Assembly: GCF_025515275.1 (NCBI RefSeq)
Contig: NZ_JAOPFU010000005.1
Location: forward strand, 62,001-126,000
DNA: 64,000 bases
DNA from: Catenovulum sp. 2E275
Lineage (GTDB): Bacteria > Pseudomonadota > Gammaproteobacteria > Enterobacterales > Alteromonadaceae
Reading direction: 5' to 3'
The first letter of the stretch is position 1, and each line of letters begins with the position of its first letter. Positions 9,315 through 19,234 of this stretch are shown here, in pieces. Under the pieces are notes generated by a model. It did not search any database. It was not told where the DNA came from and was given only the letters and a program-made list of their open reading frames with translations. Position numbers and translations under genes: made by a program.

Positions 9315-10247
9315 TTAACTAGCCTGATAAACTGTCGTTTTATTTCTGCCAGAGCGTTTAGACTCATACAAAGCCATATCAGCCCGAGTTAACATGTCAT
9401 CATAGTTTCTTATACCTGAATGATAGCTCACAACCCCAAGACTTAATGTAGCAGCTATATTAAATGACTTGTACTCAACTATCTGATTCTCAAACGCAAC
9501 TCGAATACGCTCAGCTAATTCGTAGGCACCGCGCAAACCAGTGTTGGGTAATAAAATAGCAAATTCTTCACCGCCATAACGTCCAAAGACATCATGCTGC
9601 CTCAACATAGATTGGATAAGAGCAGCTGATTCAATTAATACTTTATCTCCAGCTTGGTGACCAAACTTGTCATTAATAATCTTAAATTTATCCAGATCGA
9701 ATAAAATTAAACTGAGTTCTTCATTATATCGCACCGCTGATAAAAATGCGGTATTAAACCTTTCTTCCCAATAACGGCGGTTCGCAATTTGTGTTAAACC
9801 ATCTGTTCGATTAGAACGCTCTAGTTCAGCTAAGGTCAGTTTAAGTTTTTCCTGATAAAAACATACATCCGTTGCATCTTCAACGGTAATACAAATATGA
9901 TCGACTTCATTTTTTGTTTTATCAGATTTTATAGGCAACATAGATATATTCTGCGCCATAAATTCATTACTGGTTGTAATTGGCCGGGTATGCTGCATTT
10001 TAAAAAGATACTGACGCTGCTCCCACGAGCTAAATGCTGGAGAGTCGAGCATAACAACACTTTGTAATTTACGAGTCATCCAACTTTTAGGTAACTCAGG
10101 AAAAACGGAAAATAAATTTTTCCCTAAGATATCAGGGGATTTTAAGGCCGGGTGAGATTGCATAAAATGATTGAAATAAACAAGGTTATAATCGGCATCA
10201 ACAAGAATAACGCCAGTGTTGAGTGACTCTACAACTAAAGAATGCAT
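9315..10247 (-). CDS. Diguanylate cyclase with N-terminal PAS domain
   Basis: This 310-residue protein should make cyclic di-GMP. Residues 1-125 form a PAS-like sensor (begins MHSLVVESLNTGVILVDADY). A short helix leads into a GGDEF domain from about 145. The active-site loop is GGEEF at 225-229, preceded by an intact inhibitory RxxD site (RQHD, 216-219), so product feedback is expected. No membrane segment is visible. It is the last gene of a three-gene unit, 20 bases downstream of the CheC-like gene. Unlike classical receiver-GGDEF proteins its receiver is encoded separately, two genes upstream. The signal sensed by the PAS domain is unknown. Confidence 0.9.
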   Translation of the reverse strand: MHSLVVESLNTGVILVDADYNLVYFNHFMQSHPALKSPDILGKNLFSVFPELPKSWMTRKLQSVVMLDSPAFSSWEQRQYLFKMQHTRPITTSNEFMAQNISMLPIKSDKTKNEVDHICITVEDATDVCFYQEKLKLTLAELERSNRTDGLTQIANRRYWEERFNTAFLSAVRYNEELSLILFDLDKFKIINDKFGHQAGDKVLIESAALIQSMLRQHDVFGRYGGEEFAILLPNTGLRGAYELAERIRVAFENQIVEYKSFNIAATLSLGVVSYHSGIRNYDDMLTRADMALYESKRSGRNKTTVYQAS

Positions 10248-10267
10248 ATATATAACCTAGTGTACTG

Positions 10268-10882
10268 TTAATATTCTTCTAATATTTGATCTAACACTTG
10301 TTGGATATTTTCAATTGCAACACCCGGTATTAATAACACCATATCACAGTTAAACTCATAATCTGTAACTTGATAGCTAATCGCAACTTTTAAAGCCAGT
10401 TCCCAATTAAAAGACAAGTCTTGTAAATGCTTTTCAATTGAAGTTTCAGACGAAGAAATTACTCTAGGCGCGCTATAAGCAATTTGATTATCAATTTGCT
10501 CAGCTAGACCATTTAAGAAAGTAGTTGTTAAAATAGAGCTGATATCAGTTAACTGTTCCATTTCTGAAACTTCATCAGGCTCATAGCCTAATATGTTAGC
10601 TATATTTTTGGTATGATCTGCTCGATAAATTAAAAGTGTTTCACCTGTAATACCATCCTGTCCATAAAACCCCTGACTTAATAATGTCACACTATCATCA
10701 CCATAAGTTTCAGCAAAAGCTTGTGGTAATTCAGACGAAGATACTAGTTCTATATGCGGGACTTGCAAATGTACAAAGGTTTCTAAATAACGCGCAAGTT
10801 TATCGCTAGCACGACCCATAGCAACATTAATCAGCTCTTGTAAACAGTCTCTTTGTTCTTCCGTAATCGTAATTTCAATCAT
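10268..10882 (-). CDS. CheC-family phosphatase-like protein
   Basis: A 204-residue protein with two CheC-type helices: ELINVAMGRASDKLARYL near residue 16 and TTFLNGLAEQIDNQ near residue 120. The first has the Glu...Asn pair (ELIN); the second carries the related NGLAEQIDN. CheC/CheX/FliY proteins dephosphorylate CheY-type receivers. The gene overlaps the upstream receiver gene by four bases (ATGA type) and is followed by a diguanylate cyclase gene. A role in resetting that receiver is the natural inference. It is not next to chemotaxis genes, so this is more likely a dedicated signalling module than part of the flagellar switch. Confidence 0.8.
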   Translation of the reverse strand: MIEITITEEQRDCLQELINVAMGRASDKLARYLETFVHLQVPHIELVSSSELPQAFAETYGDDSVTLLSQGFYGQDGITGETLLIYRADHTKNIANILGYEPDEVSEMEQLTDISSILTTTFLNGLAEQIDNQIAYSAPRVISSSETSIEKHLQDLSFNWELALKVAISYQVTDYEFNCDMVLLIPGVAIENIQQVLDQILEEY

Positions 10883-11244
10883 AACAATCCATATTCTTCT
10901 AATATTTGGCTTAACTTTTCGGAATTTACAGGCTTCTGGATAAAAGCAAGAGCACCAAGTTCTGTCACCCGTTTTTGCATTTCAGGTTGGATATCTGCTG
11001 AAATAACGATGACATAATTAGCAAGCTTTTTAAGTTTTAAAAGCTCTAAGACCGAAATACCATCTAACTCAGGCATGGTCAGATCCAGAAATAAAACATC
11101 CGCTATTTTTTCGCGCATCATGTTAATGGCTTCTAAGCCATTTGATGCTAAGCGAACATCTACATTCCAATTTTCCGGAAAGCTTTTTTTAACTTGTTTA
11201 CGGGCTAATGCCGAGTCGTCACAAATTAAGACTGATAAGGTCAT
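10879..11244 (-). CDS. Single-domain response regulator (CheY-like)
   Basis: A 121-residue stand-alone receiver. Acidic-pocket residues are Asp9-Asp10 (LICDD), the phosphoacceptor is Asp54 (LFLDLTMPELDG), the conserved Ser is in VISAD near 83 and the Lys is Lys104 (IQKPV). All key positions are present. It is the first gene of the receiver-CheC-diguanylate cyclase unit and overlaps the CheC-like gene by four bases. Output must be by protein contact because there is no effector domain. The cognate kinase is not adjacent. Confidence 0.92.
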   Translation of the reverse strand: MTLSVLICDDSALARKQVKKSFPENWNVDVRLASNGLEAINMMREKIADVLFLDLTMPELDGISVLELLKLKKLANYVIVISADIQPEMQKRVTELGALAFIQKPVNSEKLSQILEEYGLL

Positions 11245-11423
11245 TTATTATTATTCTCTGATTCTTGCTTTTTGGACTGGTCTATTTATGACTGATCAGA
11301 CCACAAAATACAAGTTTTAATTATATTACGCTTGAAACAGCGCCAAAATAGCATAAATTCCAACCAACTAAAACATTTTTTAAACAATATGCTAAAAAAT
11401 CATACTAGTTAACCTATTAATTA

Positions 11424-12065
11424 TTATGGCTGAAGCCGCTCGATTATCCATTTATCTTTATCTTTTTGGTAACAAAATCGGTCGTGTAATCTGTGTTCAC
11501 CACCTTGCCAAAATTCAACTCTTTGTACCTTAATTTTAAACCCACCCCAATGTGGCGGACGCTGAACCGGTTGAGCTTGATGCTCTGCCAAACTTTGATG
11601 ATATTTTTGCTCAAGCAGATCTCGTGAGGCAATTGGTTTACTTTGCTCGGAAACTAAAGCTGCTACCTGACTCGTTAGTGGCCGTGATGAAAAATATTCA
11701 TCGTTTTCAGATTCAGCCAAAGCTTCAACTTGGCCGCTAAAAATAACTTGTCGCTCAGCCACTAACCAAGGAAACAACACACTAACTTGCTGATTAGCGG
11801 CTAAATCCTGCCCTTTTCTGCTGTTTTTATTGGTATAAAAAACGAGACCGGAAGAATCAACCGATTTCATTAAAACCGTTCTTTGCGAAGGAATACCTTG
11901 CTCATTAACCGTTGCTAAAATCATCGCTGTTGGGTCTTTAATCGCATCAATTTTCATAACCTGCTCAAGCCAAATTTCAAATAACTCAAATGGATTATCT
12001 GTTAACTCGGCTTCGGTTAAATGACTTAAATCATATTCTCTTCTAACCTGATAAAAAATCGACAT
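11424..12065 (-). CDS. pdxH: Pyridoxamine/pyridoxine 5'-phosphate oxidase
   Basis: PdxH oxidises PNP/PMP to pyridoxal phosphate using FMN. The 213-residue protein begins MSIFYQVRREYDLSHLTEAEL and has the FMN-contacting segments QRTVLMKSVDSSGLVFYTNKNSR (first part QRTVLMK) and VQRVEFWQGGEHRLHDRF near the C terminus, ending IIERLQP as in the family. It stands alone, divergent from the small membrane protein at 12165. A long inverted repeat occupies the shared upstream region. Confidence 0.96.
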   Translation of the reverse strand: MSIFYQVRREYDLSHLTEAELTDNPFELFEIWLEQVMKIDAIKDPTAMILATVNEQGIPSQRTVLMKSVDSSGLVFYTNKNSRKGQDLAANQQVSVLFPWLVAERQVIFSGQVEALAESENDEYFSSRPLTSQVAALVSEQSKPIASRDLLEQKYHQSLAEHQAQPVQRPPHWGGFKIKVQRVEFWQGGEHRLHDRFCYQKDKDKWIIERLQP

Positions 12066-12100
12066 GCTGCCTCAATAGAATTAAAGATGTTTACTAAACC

Positions 12101-12143
12101 AATAAAATGCTAAACTTGCTTGCAGTCAGTTTAGCATTTTATT
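12101..12143. repeat. Perfect 16-bp inverted repeat between divergent genes
   Basis: AATAAAATGCTAAACT (12101-12116) is exactly repeated in reverse complement at 12128-12143, with an 11-base centre TGCTTGCAGTC. It lies between the starts of pdxH (minus) and the small membrane protein (plus), so it is unlikely to be a terminator of either gene. It could be an operator, a leader hairpin or a dispersed palindrome. No poly-T tract follows in either direction. Confidence 0.75.
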
Positions 12144-12164
12144 AGATACAATTTTAGAAACCCT

Positions 12165-12494
12165 ATGGCATTTTATTTTAAATCTTCACAAATACCTGAG
12201 CTTAAACCTTATACTTTTACTCAACGTGCGCGGATCATTACTCAGGCTCAAGCTTATTTTACCGTACCGGATAAATTTATTTTAAACATTGCTAAACTTA
12301 TCGTGTTATCGCCGATTTTTGTTATGGTCGCCAGATTCGAACAATGGTGGATGCTCATTCCTATGATAATAGTTGGCATTTGTTACCCATTAATTACCAA
12401 TCCGATTCAATTAAATTTAGCCAAAAAATATCTGCCACAGGCACTTAAAGTTTATCAGGCAGAACAAGCGAGTTTACAAGAGGAAAACGCCTGA
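12165..12494 (+). CDS. Small inner-membrane protein, possibly DUF6170
   Basis: A 109-residue protein with two adjacent hydrophobic stretches (LNIAKLIVLSPIFVMVARF around 40-58 and WMLIPMIIVGICYPLI around 62-77), separated by a short turn with Trp residues. It has a charged N terminus and a soluble C-terminal tail rich in Gln and Ala. It looks like an Alteromonadales-specific family; I associate it with DUF6170 but cannot confirm. No function is known. It is divergent from pdxH and convergent with the histidine kinase gene, whose stop codon is two bases away. Confidence 0.7.
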   Translation: MAFYFKSSQIPELKPYTFTQRARIITQAQAYFTVPDKFILNIAKLIVLSPIFVMVARFEQWWMLIPMIIVGICYPLITNPIQLNLAKKYLPQALKVYQAEQASLQEENA

Positions 12495-12495
12495 T

Positions 12496-13779
12496 TTAAG
12501 GCGTTAAATTAGAGCTGTCAGTTAAATCAGCTAAATAAAGGGTAAATTTAGCTCCGCCCGCTGAACTGGCCGAAACACAACACTGGCCTTGATGCCACTG
12601 GCAAATTTTATCGACAATGGCTAAGCCTAAACCAAAACCGGCTGATTGTTTATTGCGGCTGGTTTCTAACCGTGTAAAGGGCTTAAATATTTGTTGATAT
12701 TGCAAAGGGTCAATCCCTTCGCCATCATCTTCAACACGAATAATGAGTTGTTTATTAACAATTTGAGCCTGCACTATAATCGTGTTTTTTGCATATCGCA
12801 CAGCATTGGATAATAAATTATCAAGGCAGCGCTCAATTAACCAGCCATCACATAACCATATAAGCGTTTGATTAATTTCAGTTATAATCTTTTTGTCAGT
12901 AAATTGATTAAACTTATCGGCCTGATGGCAAATTAGCTCATTTAAATCTACATAATCTAAATTTAAGCCTTGTGATTGATTTTCAAGCCTGGCATAACTT
13001 AATAACTCTTCAATTAACTTTTCAAGCTCAGCTAAATCCTGCTGCACATCTGGCAACTGAGTTAATGTCGTTTGAGGCAACATATTCAATGAAAATTTAA
13101 TTCGTGAAAGCGGTGTTCTTAGGTCATGACTCACCGCATTAACCAATTGTTTTTGTTCATCAATTAATTGACTAATCTGAGCAGCCATCTTCTCAAAACT
13201 ACTGGCTAACGGATAAATAGCTGATGTTTTTTTAACCTCAGGTGAAAATTCAAATTGCCCTTTTGCATAAGCTTTCGAGGCGGTTTGTAAGGCATTTAAA
13301 TCTCGCCACAAAGGCCAAACCCAAGCGGCAATCACCAAAGCTAAGACCAAATAACTTAAACTGCGTAATAACCAGTTTAAAGTTTGGTTATTTTGCGAAA
13401 GTGTCAGCGGCCCGATTTCAATGACTTTATGTTTTAAAGGCCAATAATGATAAATAATTAACGCATTTTGTTGGGTATAGGTTGGAATACTTTGCCCTTG
13501 TTTTAAAGCCGAAAACTGGGCTTGAGGCAATAAAATATCTTGCGTTTCAATTACCCTAACCTGAGTATTTAGTGCATTAGCTAAAGCCTGAGAAAGCGCT
13601 TGCTCTGACTCAAATTTTGTTATCGCCAAAGGCAATAATTTTAAATTAAGGTTATCCGTAACTTCAGATTCTGTTGTCGTTTGTTGGGTTAACATTTTCC
13701 ATGTTTGTTCTGCCCCCCAGCCAATTAAAAATAATCCGCAGACAATAATTAAATATAAGCTGATAAATAAACGCGTCAT
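12496..13779 (-). CDS. rstB: Sensor histidine kinase, RstB-like
   Basis: A 427-residue membrane kinase. TM1 is at about residues 5-21 and TM2 at 137-157, bracketing a periplasmic sensor of about 115 residues. A HAMP-like linker leads to the H-box NAVSHDLRTPLSR (His218). The N-box (LLSNAVRYA), G1 (VEDDGEGID) and G2 (GFGLGLAIV) motifs complete the ATPase domain. The H-box wording and the RstA-like partner six bases upstream suggest an RstB homologue. It is the last gene of the MipA-DUF3019-regulator-kinase operon, so its stimulus may be envelope stress. The gene symbol is by similarity of architecture. Confidence 0.85.
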   Translation of the reverse strand: MTRLFISLYLIIVCGLFLIGWGAEQTWKMLTQQTTTESEVTDNLNLKLLPLAITKFESEQALSQALANALNTQVRVIETQDILLPQAQFSALKQGQSIPTYTQQNALIIYHYWPLKHKVIEIGPLTLSQNNQTLNWLLRSLSYLVLALVIAAWVWPLWRDLNALQTASKAYAKGQFEFSPEVKKTSAIYPLASSFEKMAAQISQLIDEQKQLVNAVSHDLRTPLSRIKFSLNMLPQTTLTQLPDVQQDLAELEKLIEELLSYARLENQSQGLNLDYVDLNELICHQADKFNQFTDKKIITEINQTLIWLCDGWLIERCLDNLLSNAVRYAKNTIIVQAQIVNKQLIIRVEDDGEGIDPLQYQQIFKPFTRLETSRNKQSAGFGLGLAIVDKICQWHQGQCCVSASSAGGAKFTLYLADLTDSSNLTP

Positions 13780-13785
13780 GATGAA

Positions 13786-14481
13786 TCAGCTTTGTTCCCA
13801 TGCAGTTGCACTAAATAAATACCCTTTCCCCCAAACCGTAATAATCCGGTAAGGTTTTTTAAGGTTATCCTGCAATTTTTTACGTAATCTGGAAATTCTG
13901 ACATCTACGCTGCGATCAAGCCCATCATATTCTCGCCCAATCATTTGCTGATGAACAAATTCACGACTTTGCACTTGTCCAGCATGGCTGGCAAGTAACC
14001 ACAACAATTCAAATTCATGTGTCGTTAACTCAATAGGTTGCTCTGCTAAAGTGACAATTCGTGAGCTTTTTTCAATGCTCAGTTGACCAAAGGTTAGTTT
14101 TTGCTGGCTAATCATATTCGTCTGACAACGACGAAATGCATTATGAATTCGGGCCAATAATACATGGGGTTCAATCGGTTTAATTAAATAATCATCCGCC
14201 CCCATTTCTAGCCCGCTAACATGATCATAATCACTGTCTTTTGCAGTTAAAAATAAAATGGGTTGATTAAATTGATGTCTAATTTGGCGGCAAACCGCAA
14301 ATCCATCTAAATCCGGCAAGTTAATATCCAGCAACACTAAATCCGGCTTGTGGCTCAAAATAAATTGAACTGCACTTCGTCCGTCACTTATCCGGCTTAC
14401 CTTGTAACCATTTTTATTCAGAAATTTTTCGATTAAACTCGCCAGCCTGTCATCGTCTTCAACCAATACAATATGTTGCAT
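13786..14481 (-). CDS. rstA: OmpR-family response regulator, RstA-like
   Basis: A 231-residue regulator starting MQHIVLVEDDDRLAS. The receiver has its phosphoacceptor at Asp52 (VLLDINLPDLDG) and Lys in DDYLIKPIEP. The C-terminal winged helix ends with RISRLRKKLQDNLKKPYRII (part) and TVWGKGYLF, the OmpR/PhoB signature. A start five codons upstream is possible. The ATG at 14481 is preferred because it matches the family and overlaps the preceding stop codon as TAATG, showing coupling. It is followed after four bases by the kinase gene. Confidence 0.92.
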   Translation of the reverse strand: MQHIVLVEDDDRLASLIEKFLNKNGYKVSRISDGRSAVQFILSHKPDLVLLDINLPDLDGFAVCRQIRHQFNQPILFLTAKDSDYDHVSGLEMGADDYLIKPIEPHVLLARIHNAFRRCQTNMISQQKLTFGQLSIEKSSRIVTLAEQPIELTTHEFELLWLLASHAGQVQSREFVHQQMIGREYDGLDRSVDVRISRLRKKLQDNLKKPYRIITVWGKGYLFSATAWEQS

Positions 14482-14915
14482 TAAAATAAACTCCACTGTG
14501 AATGTAAGCGCCGTCTATATTCTCCAGTTTGTTGATTTAATATCTGAATAGATTGCTCGGCAATAATTAAGTCTGGATTGAATGTATTGCTTAAAGTTAA
14601 ATAAAAAGGGGTGGTTTGCTGTAAGTTTAATTCAGGTTTTATTTCACCGCCGGATAATTGTGACCAGCATTTAATTAACTCTGTTGATTGCCATAAACAA
14701 ACCTGCTGAATTACCTGATTTGCTTGCCATGCAAAACGCGCAGAAAATTGGCAAACTGGCTCGTTTTGTGCCAATACACAGCGGTTTGGCTGAATGTTAA
14801 AGCTAACTATGTTGTCTTGTGCTGTAGCAAAATGCACTAAAAAACACCCCGTAATTAAACAGCTTAGCTGCCCCAAAAACTTTAAAACATTTAAAGTTTT
14901 TGGTTTAAAAGGCAT
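14481..14915 (-). CDS. Secreted DUF3019-like protein
   Basis: A 144-residue small protein. Starting at the ATG at 14915 gives a signal peptide (basic MPFKPK, hydrophobic core LGQLSCLITGCFLVHF, probable cut after ATA). The mature part contains four Cys (CVLAQNEPVCQF, CLWQ, CWSQ) and resembles DUF3019, a family often encoded with MipA and RstAB-type genes in Shewanella and relatives. A longer in-frame start at 14960 would overlap the upstream gene by 56 bases, so it was rejected. The chosen start overlaps by 11 bases and has GGGG about seven bases upstream. Function is unknown; likely periplasmic. Confidence 0.75.
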   Translation of the reverse strand: MPFKPKTLNVLKFLGQLSCLITGCFLVHFATAQDNIVSFNIQPNRCVLAQNEPVCQFSARFAWQANQVIQQVCLWQSTELIKCWSQLSGGEIKPELNLQQTTPFYLTLSNTFNPDLIIAEQSIQILNQQTGEYRRRLHSQWSLF

Positions 14916-15825
14916 AGTTAACCCCAACAAACCAAGTTGTTCTGTTATTTTTTTCAACAATTGGACTATCTGTTATTTCACTGGGTAAATGCTGATATTT
15001 AAACAAGCCAACTAAACGCCAATTTGAGTTAAAACGATAACTTGGACTTAATTTTATATAAGGTAATAAAGCAGAATCTGGCTGATAATAATACACCGAG
15101 TCTACATTATCTCGCTGTGATACCCCATAATAATAACGGCTGAGCTCTTTACTTAGCCAGTCTGTGCCAATCCCCCAGTTTAGCTGCCAGTGGTTGGTAT
15201 AATTAACAACTTGCCTAAATTCAAGGTTGATATTTTCTCCATAATGAACTTGACTGACATCCGTTAACACACTGAGTCGAAAAGCACTTGTATCATTAAT
15301 AAACCAGTCGAGTTGAACACCTGCATCAAGCGACCATTTACGTTTAGCTAATTGACGATAATCGAGATGGGCACTTTGTGGAGAGATTTGATTTTGATTA
15401 TTGTTAGACCATTCTGCTGTTAATTTGGTATCTAATGTCGGCTCTTTAGAGTCTGAATTAACAAATTGAGTCATCAAAATATTAGCTGGGTGCCAGTCAA
15501 CAAAGTGAACCACTTCTTCATTTAATCGGCTAATAGCGCTTAATGCATAATTCGGAGTTTCGACAAAGGTATAACCTAAGTCGCCATTTTCAAAAAATAC
15601 ATTTTCACCGTAATAATATACCGACGGCAAAATATACAACGGAAAATCATCACCTTGCACTAAAGGATTAGATTTATTACCAACCCCTAAAGAGACTGAA
15701 AAATGCCACGAGTCTACCTTAGCATAACTGCCAGAATCAGCCGGATAAGCTTGAGAATCGGCCAATGCAGTATTAAAAGTAAATAAACACCCTAAACTGA
15801 AAATAAGTGACGCTGGTTTTAACAA
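14905..15825 (-). CDS. MipA/OmpV-family outer-membrane protein
   Basis: A 306-residue protein with a signal peptide (MLKPASLIFSLGCLFTFNTALA) and a beta-barrel composition of alternating polar/aromatic strands ending in a C-terminal Phe (WFVGVNYAF), as outer-membrane proteins do. The YPADSG...WHFSVSLGVG beginning and YYYGENVFFENGDLGY pattern match MipA/OmpV scaffolding/antigen proteins. It is the first gene of the operon with the DUF3019 protein and the RstAB-like system. Those regulators may control it, or it may be part of what they sense; this is inference. Confidence 0.85.
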   Translation of the reverse strand: MLKPASLIFSLGCLFTFNTALADSQAYPADSGSYAKVDSWHFSVSLGVGNKSNPLVQGDDFPLYILPSVYYYGENVFFENGDLGYTFVETPNYALSAISRLNEEVVHFVDWHPANILMTQFVNSDSKEPTLDTKLTAEWSNNNQNQISPQSAHLDYRQLAKRKWSLDAGVQLDWFINDTSAFRLSVLTDVSQVHYGENINLEFRQVVNYTNHWQLNWGIGTDWLSKELSRYYYGVSQRDNVDSVYYYQPDSALLPYIKLSPSYRFNSNWRLVGLFKYQHLPSEITDSPIVEKNNRTTWFVGVNYAF

Positions 15826-15918
15826 GTGATTTCTCTAAATTAATTTACCGCTAAATATGGCTAAATTTATCAACTAAATCAAAGAATACCAGTAAAGGTT
15901 ACACTTAATAACAATTAT

Positions 15919-16248
15919 CTAAAAATGCTCGCCATTAATGTAATATTGTTTATGACCAATCACGGTAAAAGCAACTTGAATATCTGTATTTTCATAATAA
16001 GGTAATAACGCATTGGTAATTGCTTTCGCACATTTATTTTGAATATGTAAAGCCCGTTCAAACCACAATACTTCTACTTGCGGATTACCTTGGCTTTTTT
16101 GACCTGCTTGATAAAACTGGCTCTGAATGAGCTGAATATTATAATCTTCTAACGGAGATTGGGTTAGTTGAGCAAGCTCTGGGAGTAAGGTTTCACTTAA
16201 TGTTTCTGCAACTGCTTCACTTACCGCATATAGCCTTAAGTGTGGCAT
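15919..16248 (-). CDS. DUF1904 (tautomerase-fold) protein
   Basis: A 109-residue cytoplasmic protein starting MPHLRLYAVSEAVAETLS and containing VEVLWFERALHIQNKCAKAI. The MPHLR start and VEVLWFxR motif fit DUF1904, which is predicted to have a tautomerase-like fold. The Pro immediately after Met would become the N-terminal catalytic proline of tautomerases if Met is removed. No substrate is known. It is a single gene between mipA-like and adk genes. Confidence 0.75.
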   Translation of the reverse strand: MPHLRLYAVSEAVAETLSETLLPELAQLTQSPLEDYNIQLIQSQFYQAGQKSQGNPQVEVLWFERALHIQNKCAKAITNALLPYYENTDIQVAFTVIGHKQYYINGEHF

Positions 16249-16315
16249 AAATTCTCCTAAAATAGTTGATATATCACGCTAAAAAAATTAAACCAATTGA
16301 AAAAAGCGCATAAAA

Positions 16316-16343
16316 AAAGCTCGTTACTTTCGTAACGAGCTTT
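16316..16343 (-). terminator. Terminator of adk
   Basis: A perfect 12-bp stem AAAGCTCGTTAC / GTAACGAGCTTT with a four-base loop lies 55 bases past the adk stop codon. On the minus strand it is followed by more T residues (seven in a row including the stem end). Confidence 0.85.
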
Positions 16344-16397
16344 AAAGATAGATAATTTAGCTTAAATAAGCCAGCCTAGCAAGCTGACTAAAATAAA

Positions 16398-17111
<714 letters not shown>

Positions 17112-17209
17112 TTAATCCCGATTTGAGCCGTTTTTGCTTATTTTTGACAAATAAAAAAGGGGATATTTATCCCCTTTAATTAAATAATTATGCAGCTAAG
17201 TAGCCAGTA

Positions 17210-19129
17210 TTAAGCAACTTTAAGCAATAATTTATTCAGCCTGCTGACAAACTCTGCCGGATTTTCTAATGAACCACGCTCAGCTAAAGTGGCTTGATCA
17301 AGTAATACTTCAACCCACTCTTTAAATGCAGCTTCATCTGCTTCATCCGCAATGCGTTTAACCAATGAGTGATCCGGATTTACTTCAAAAATGTATTTGG
17401 TTTCTGGCATTGCCTGACCAGCTGCTTCTAACAGTTTTTGCATTTGAGTATTCATATCAAATTCATCTGTTGTAATCACTGCCGGCGAGTCAGTTAATTT
17501 ATGAGTCACTTTCACATCTTTAACTTTATCGCCTAAAGCAGTTTTAGCACGCTCAACAAAGCTCTTGAATTCTTTTTCTGTTTCTTCATGTGCTTTTTTA
17601 GTTTCTTCGTCATCCATATCAGACAAATCAATATTGGCTTTAGCAACATGCTGGAATTGTTTTTCGCTATATTCAGTAATATGGCTCATCATCCATTCAT
17701 CAACACGTTCAGCCATTAATAAGACTTCAATGCCTTTTTTACGGAAAACTTCAAGATGCGGGCTGTTTTTAGCCGCCGCAAAAGTATCTGCAGTAATGTA
17801 ATAAATTTTATCCTGACCTTCTTTCATTCGGCCAAGATAATCATCTAATGACACACTTTGTTCTGCGGTATCATTATGAGTTGAAGCAAAGCGGAATAAC
17901 TTGGCAATTTTTTCTTTATTAGAAAAATCTTCTGCTGGACCTTCTTTCAACACATTACCAAACTCTTTCCAGAATGTTTTATAATCTTCTGGGTTGTTTT
18001 CTGCCATGCGAGTTAAAATTTGTAAAACTCGTTTTACGTTACCATTACGAATGGCTTGAGTGACTTTATTGTCCTGTAAAATTTCACGCGATACGTTAAG
18101 TGGCAAATCGTTAGAATCAACTAAACCTTTCACAAATCGTAAGTAGCTTGGTAAGAATTTTTCGGCATCATCCATAATAAAAACACGTTGTACATACAGT
18201 TTAACGCCGTGTTTTACATCGCGGTTCCACAAATCAAATGGTGCGCGTTTTGGAATATATAACAAGCTGGTATATTCAGTTTTACCTTCAACCTTGTTAT
18301 GTGCCCATTTAAGCGGCTCATCAAAATCATGCGCAACAGATTTATAAAATTCTTTATATTCTTCATCAGTGATTTCAGATTTATCTCGAGTCCAAAGTGC
18401 AGTACCTTTGTTAATGGCTTCCCAACCACCTTCTGTTGCTGGAATATTATCACCATCTTCCACTTCCTGCTCAGGTGTTCCTTCTTGATACATTTCAACC
18501 GGAATACCAATATGATCAGAATAACGGGTAATTGTTGAGCGAACTTTCCACTCATCTAAAAATTCTTTTTCTTCTTCTCGAAGGTGTAAAATAACTTCAG
18601 TACCACGATCAGCTTTTTCAATATCAGCAATAGAGAACTCACCCTCGCCGGCTGACTGCCACTCAACGCCACGATCTGCACTTTGACCAGCCGCACGGGT
18701 ACGTACTGTTACATTATCTGCAACAATAAATGCAGAATAAAAACCAACCCCAAACTGACCGATTAATTTAGAATCTTTTGCTTGATCACCGGTTAAGTTA
18801 CCAAAAAACTCTTTAGTGCCCGACTTAGCAATTGTGCCTAAATGTTCAATCACTTCGTCACGAGTCATCCCAATACCATTATCGCTAATGGTAATGGTAT
18901 TAGCGGTTTTATCGACAGCAACACGAACACGCAATTCACCATCGTTTTCAAACAAGGCATTATTTTCTAAAGCTTTAAATCTGAGTTTGTCGGCCGCATC
19001 TGATGCGTTAGAAATTAACTCACGTAAAAAGATTTCTTTATTTGAATAAAGTGAGTGGATCATCAGTTGTAATAACTGTTTTACCTCGGTTTGAAAACCA
19101 TGTGTTTCTTTATGTGCAACTTCGCTCAT
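17210..19129 (-). CDS. htpG: Molecular chaperone HtpG (Hsp90)
   Basis: HtpG is the bacterial Hsp90. The 639-residue protein begins [20 protein letters not shown]. The GHKL ATPase domain shows [28 protein letters not shown] and [11 protein letters not shown]. The middle domain contains the catalytic Arg segment [11 protein letters not shown], and a C-terminal dimerisation domain follows. An upstream start would add 35 residues; the ATG at 19129 has GGAG eight bases upstream and matches family starts. A sigma-32 promoter lies about 105 bases upstream, so heat induction is expected. It is slightly longer than the 624-residue E. coli protein. Confidence 0.97.
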   Translation of the reverse strand: MSEVAHKETHGFQTEVKQLLQLMIHSLYSNKEIFLRELISNASDAADKLRFKALENNALFENDGELRVRVAVDKTANTITISDNGIGMTRDEVIEHLGTIAKSGTKEFFGNLTGDQAKDSKLIGQFGVGFYSAFIVADNVTVRTRAAGQSADRGVEWQSAGEGEFSIADIEKADRGTEVILHLREEEKEFLDEWKVRSTITRYSDHIGIPVEMYQEGTPEQEVEDGDNIPATEGGWEAINKGTALWTRDKSEITDEEYKEFYKSVAHDFDEPLKWAHNKVEGKTEYTSLLYIPKRAPFDLWNRDVKHGVKLYVQRVFIMDDAEKFLPSYLRFVKGLVDSNDLPLNVSREILQDNKVTQAIRNGNVKRVLQILTRMAENNPEDYKTFWKEFGNVLKEGPAEDFSNKEKIAKLFRFASTHNDTAEQSVSLDDYLGRMKEGQDKIYYITADTFAAAKNSPHLEVFRKKGIEVLLMAERVDEWMMSHITEYSEKQFQHVAKANIDLSDMDDEETKKAHEETEKEFKSFVERAKTALGDKVKDVKVTHKLTDSPAVITTDEFDMNTQMQKLLEAAGQAMPETKYIFEVNPDHSLVKRIADEADEAAFKEWVEVLLDQATLAERGSLENPAEFVSRLNKLLLKVA

Positions 19130-19234
19130 GAATAAGTCTCCGCTATATTCGGTTAAATCTGATAAAACTAACTGCAAAAAACTTGCGATAAAATAAGGTT
19201 GCCAGACTAGAGCTAGCCTTGGCAGTGTTATCAA

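Noticed and set aside
9180-9392. A plus-strand frame of about 70 codons across the thr leader
   Set aside because: It lies antisense to the thrL leader and the end of the diguanylate cyclase gene, shows no recognisable protein features and would conflict with the well-supported attenuator.
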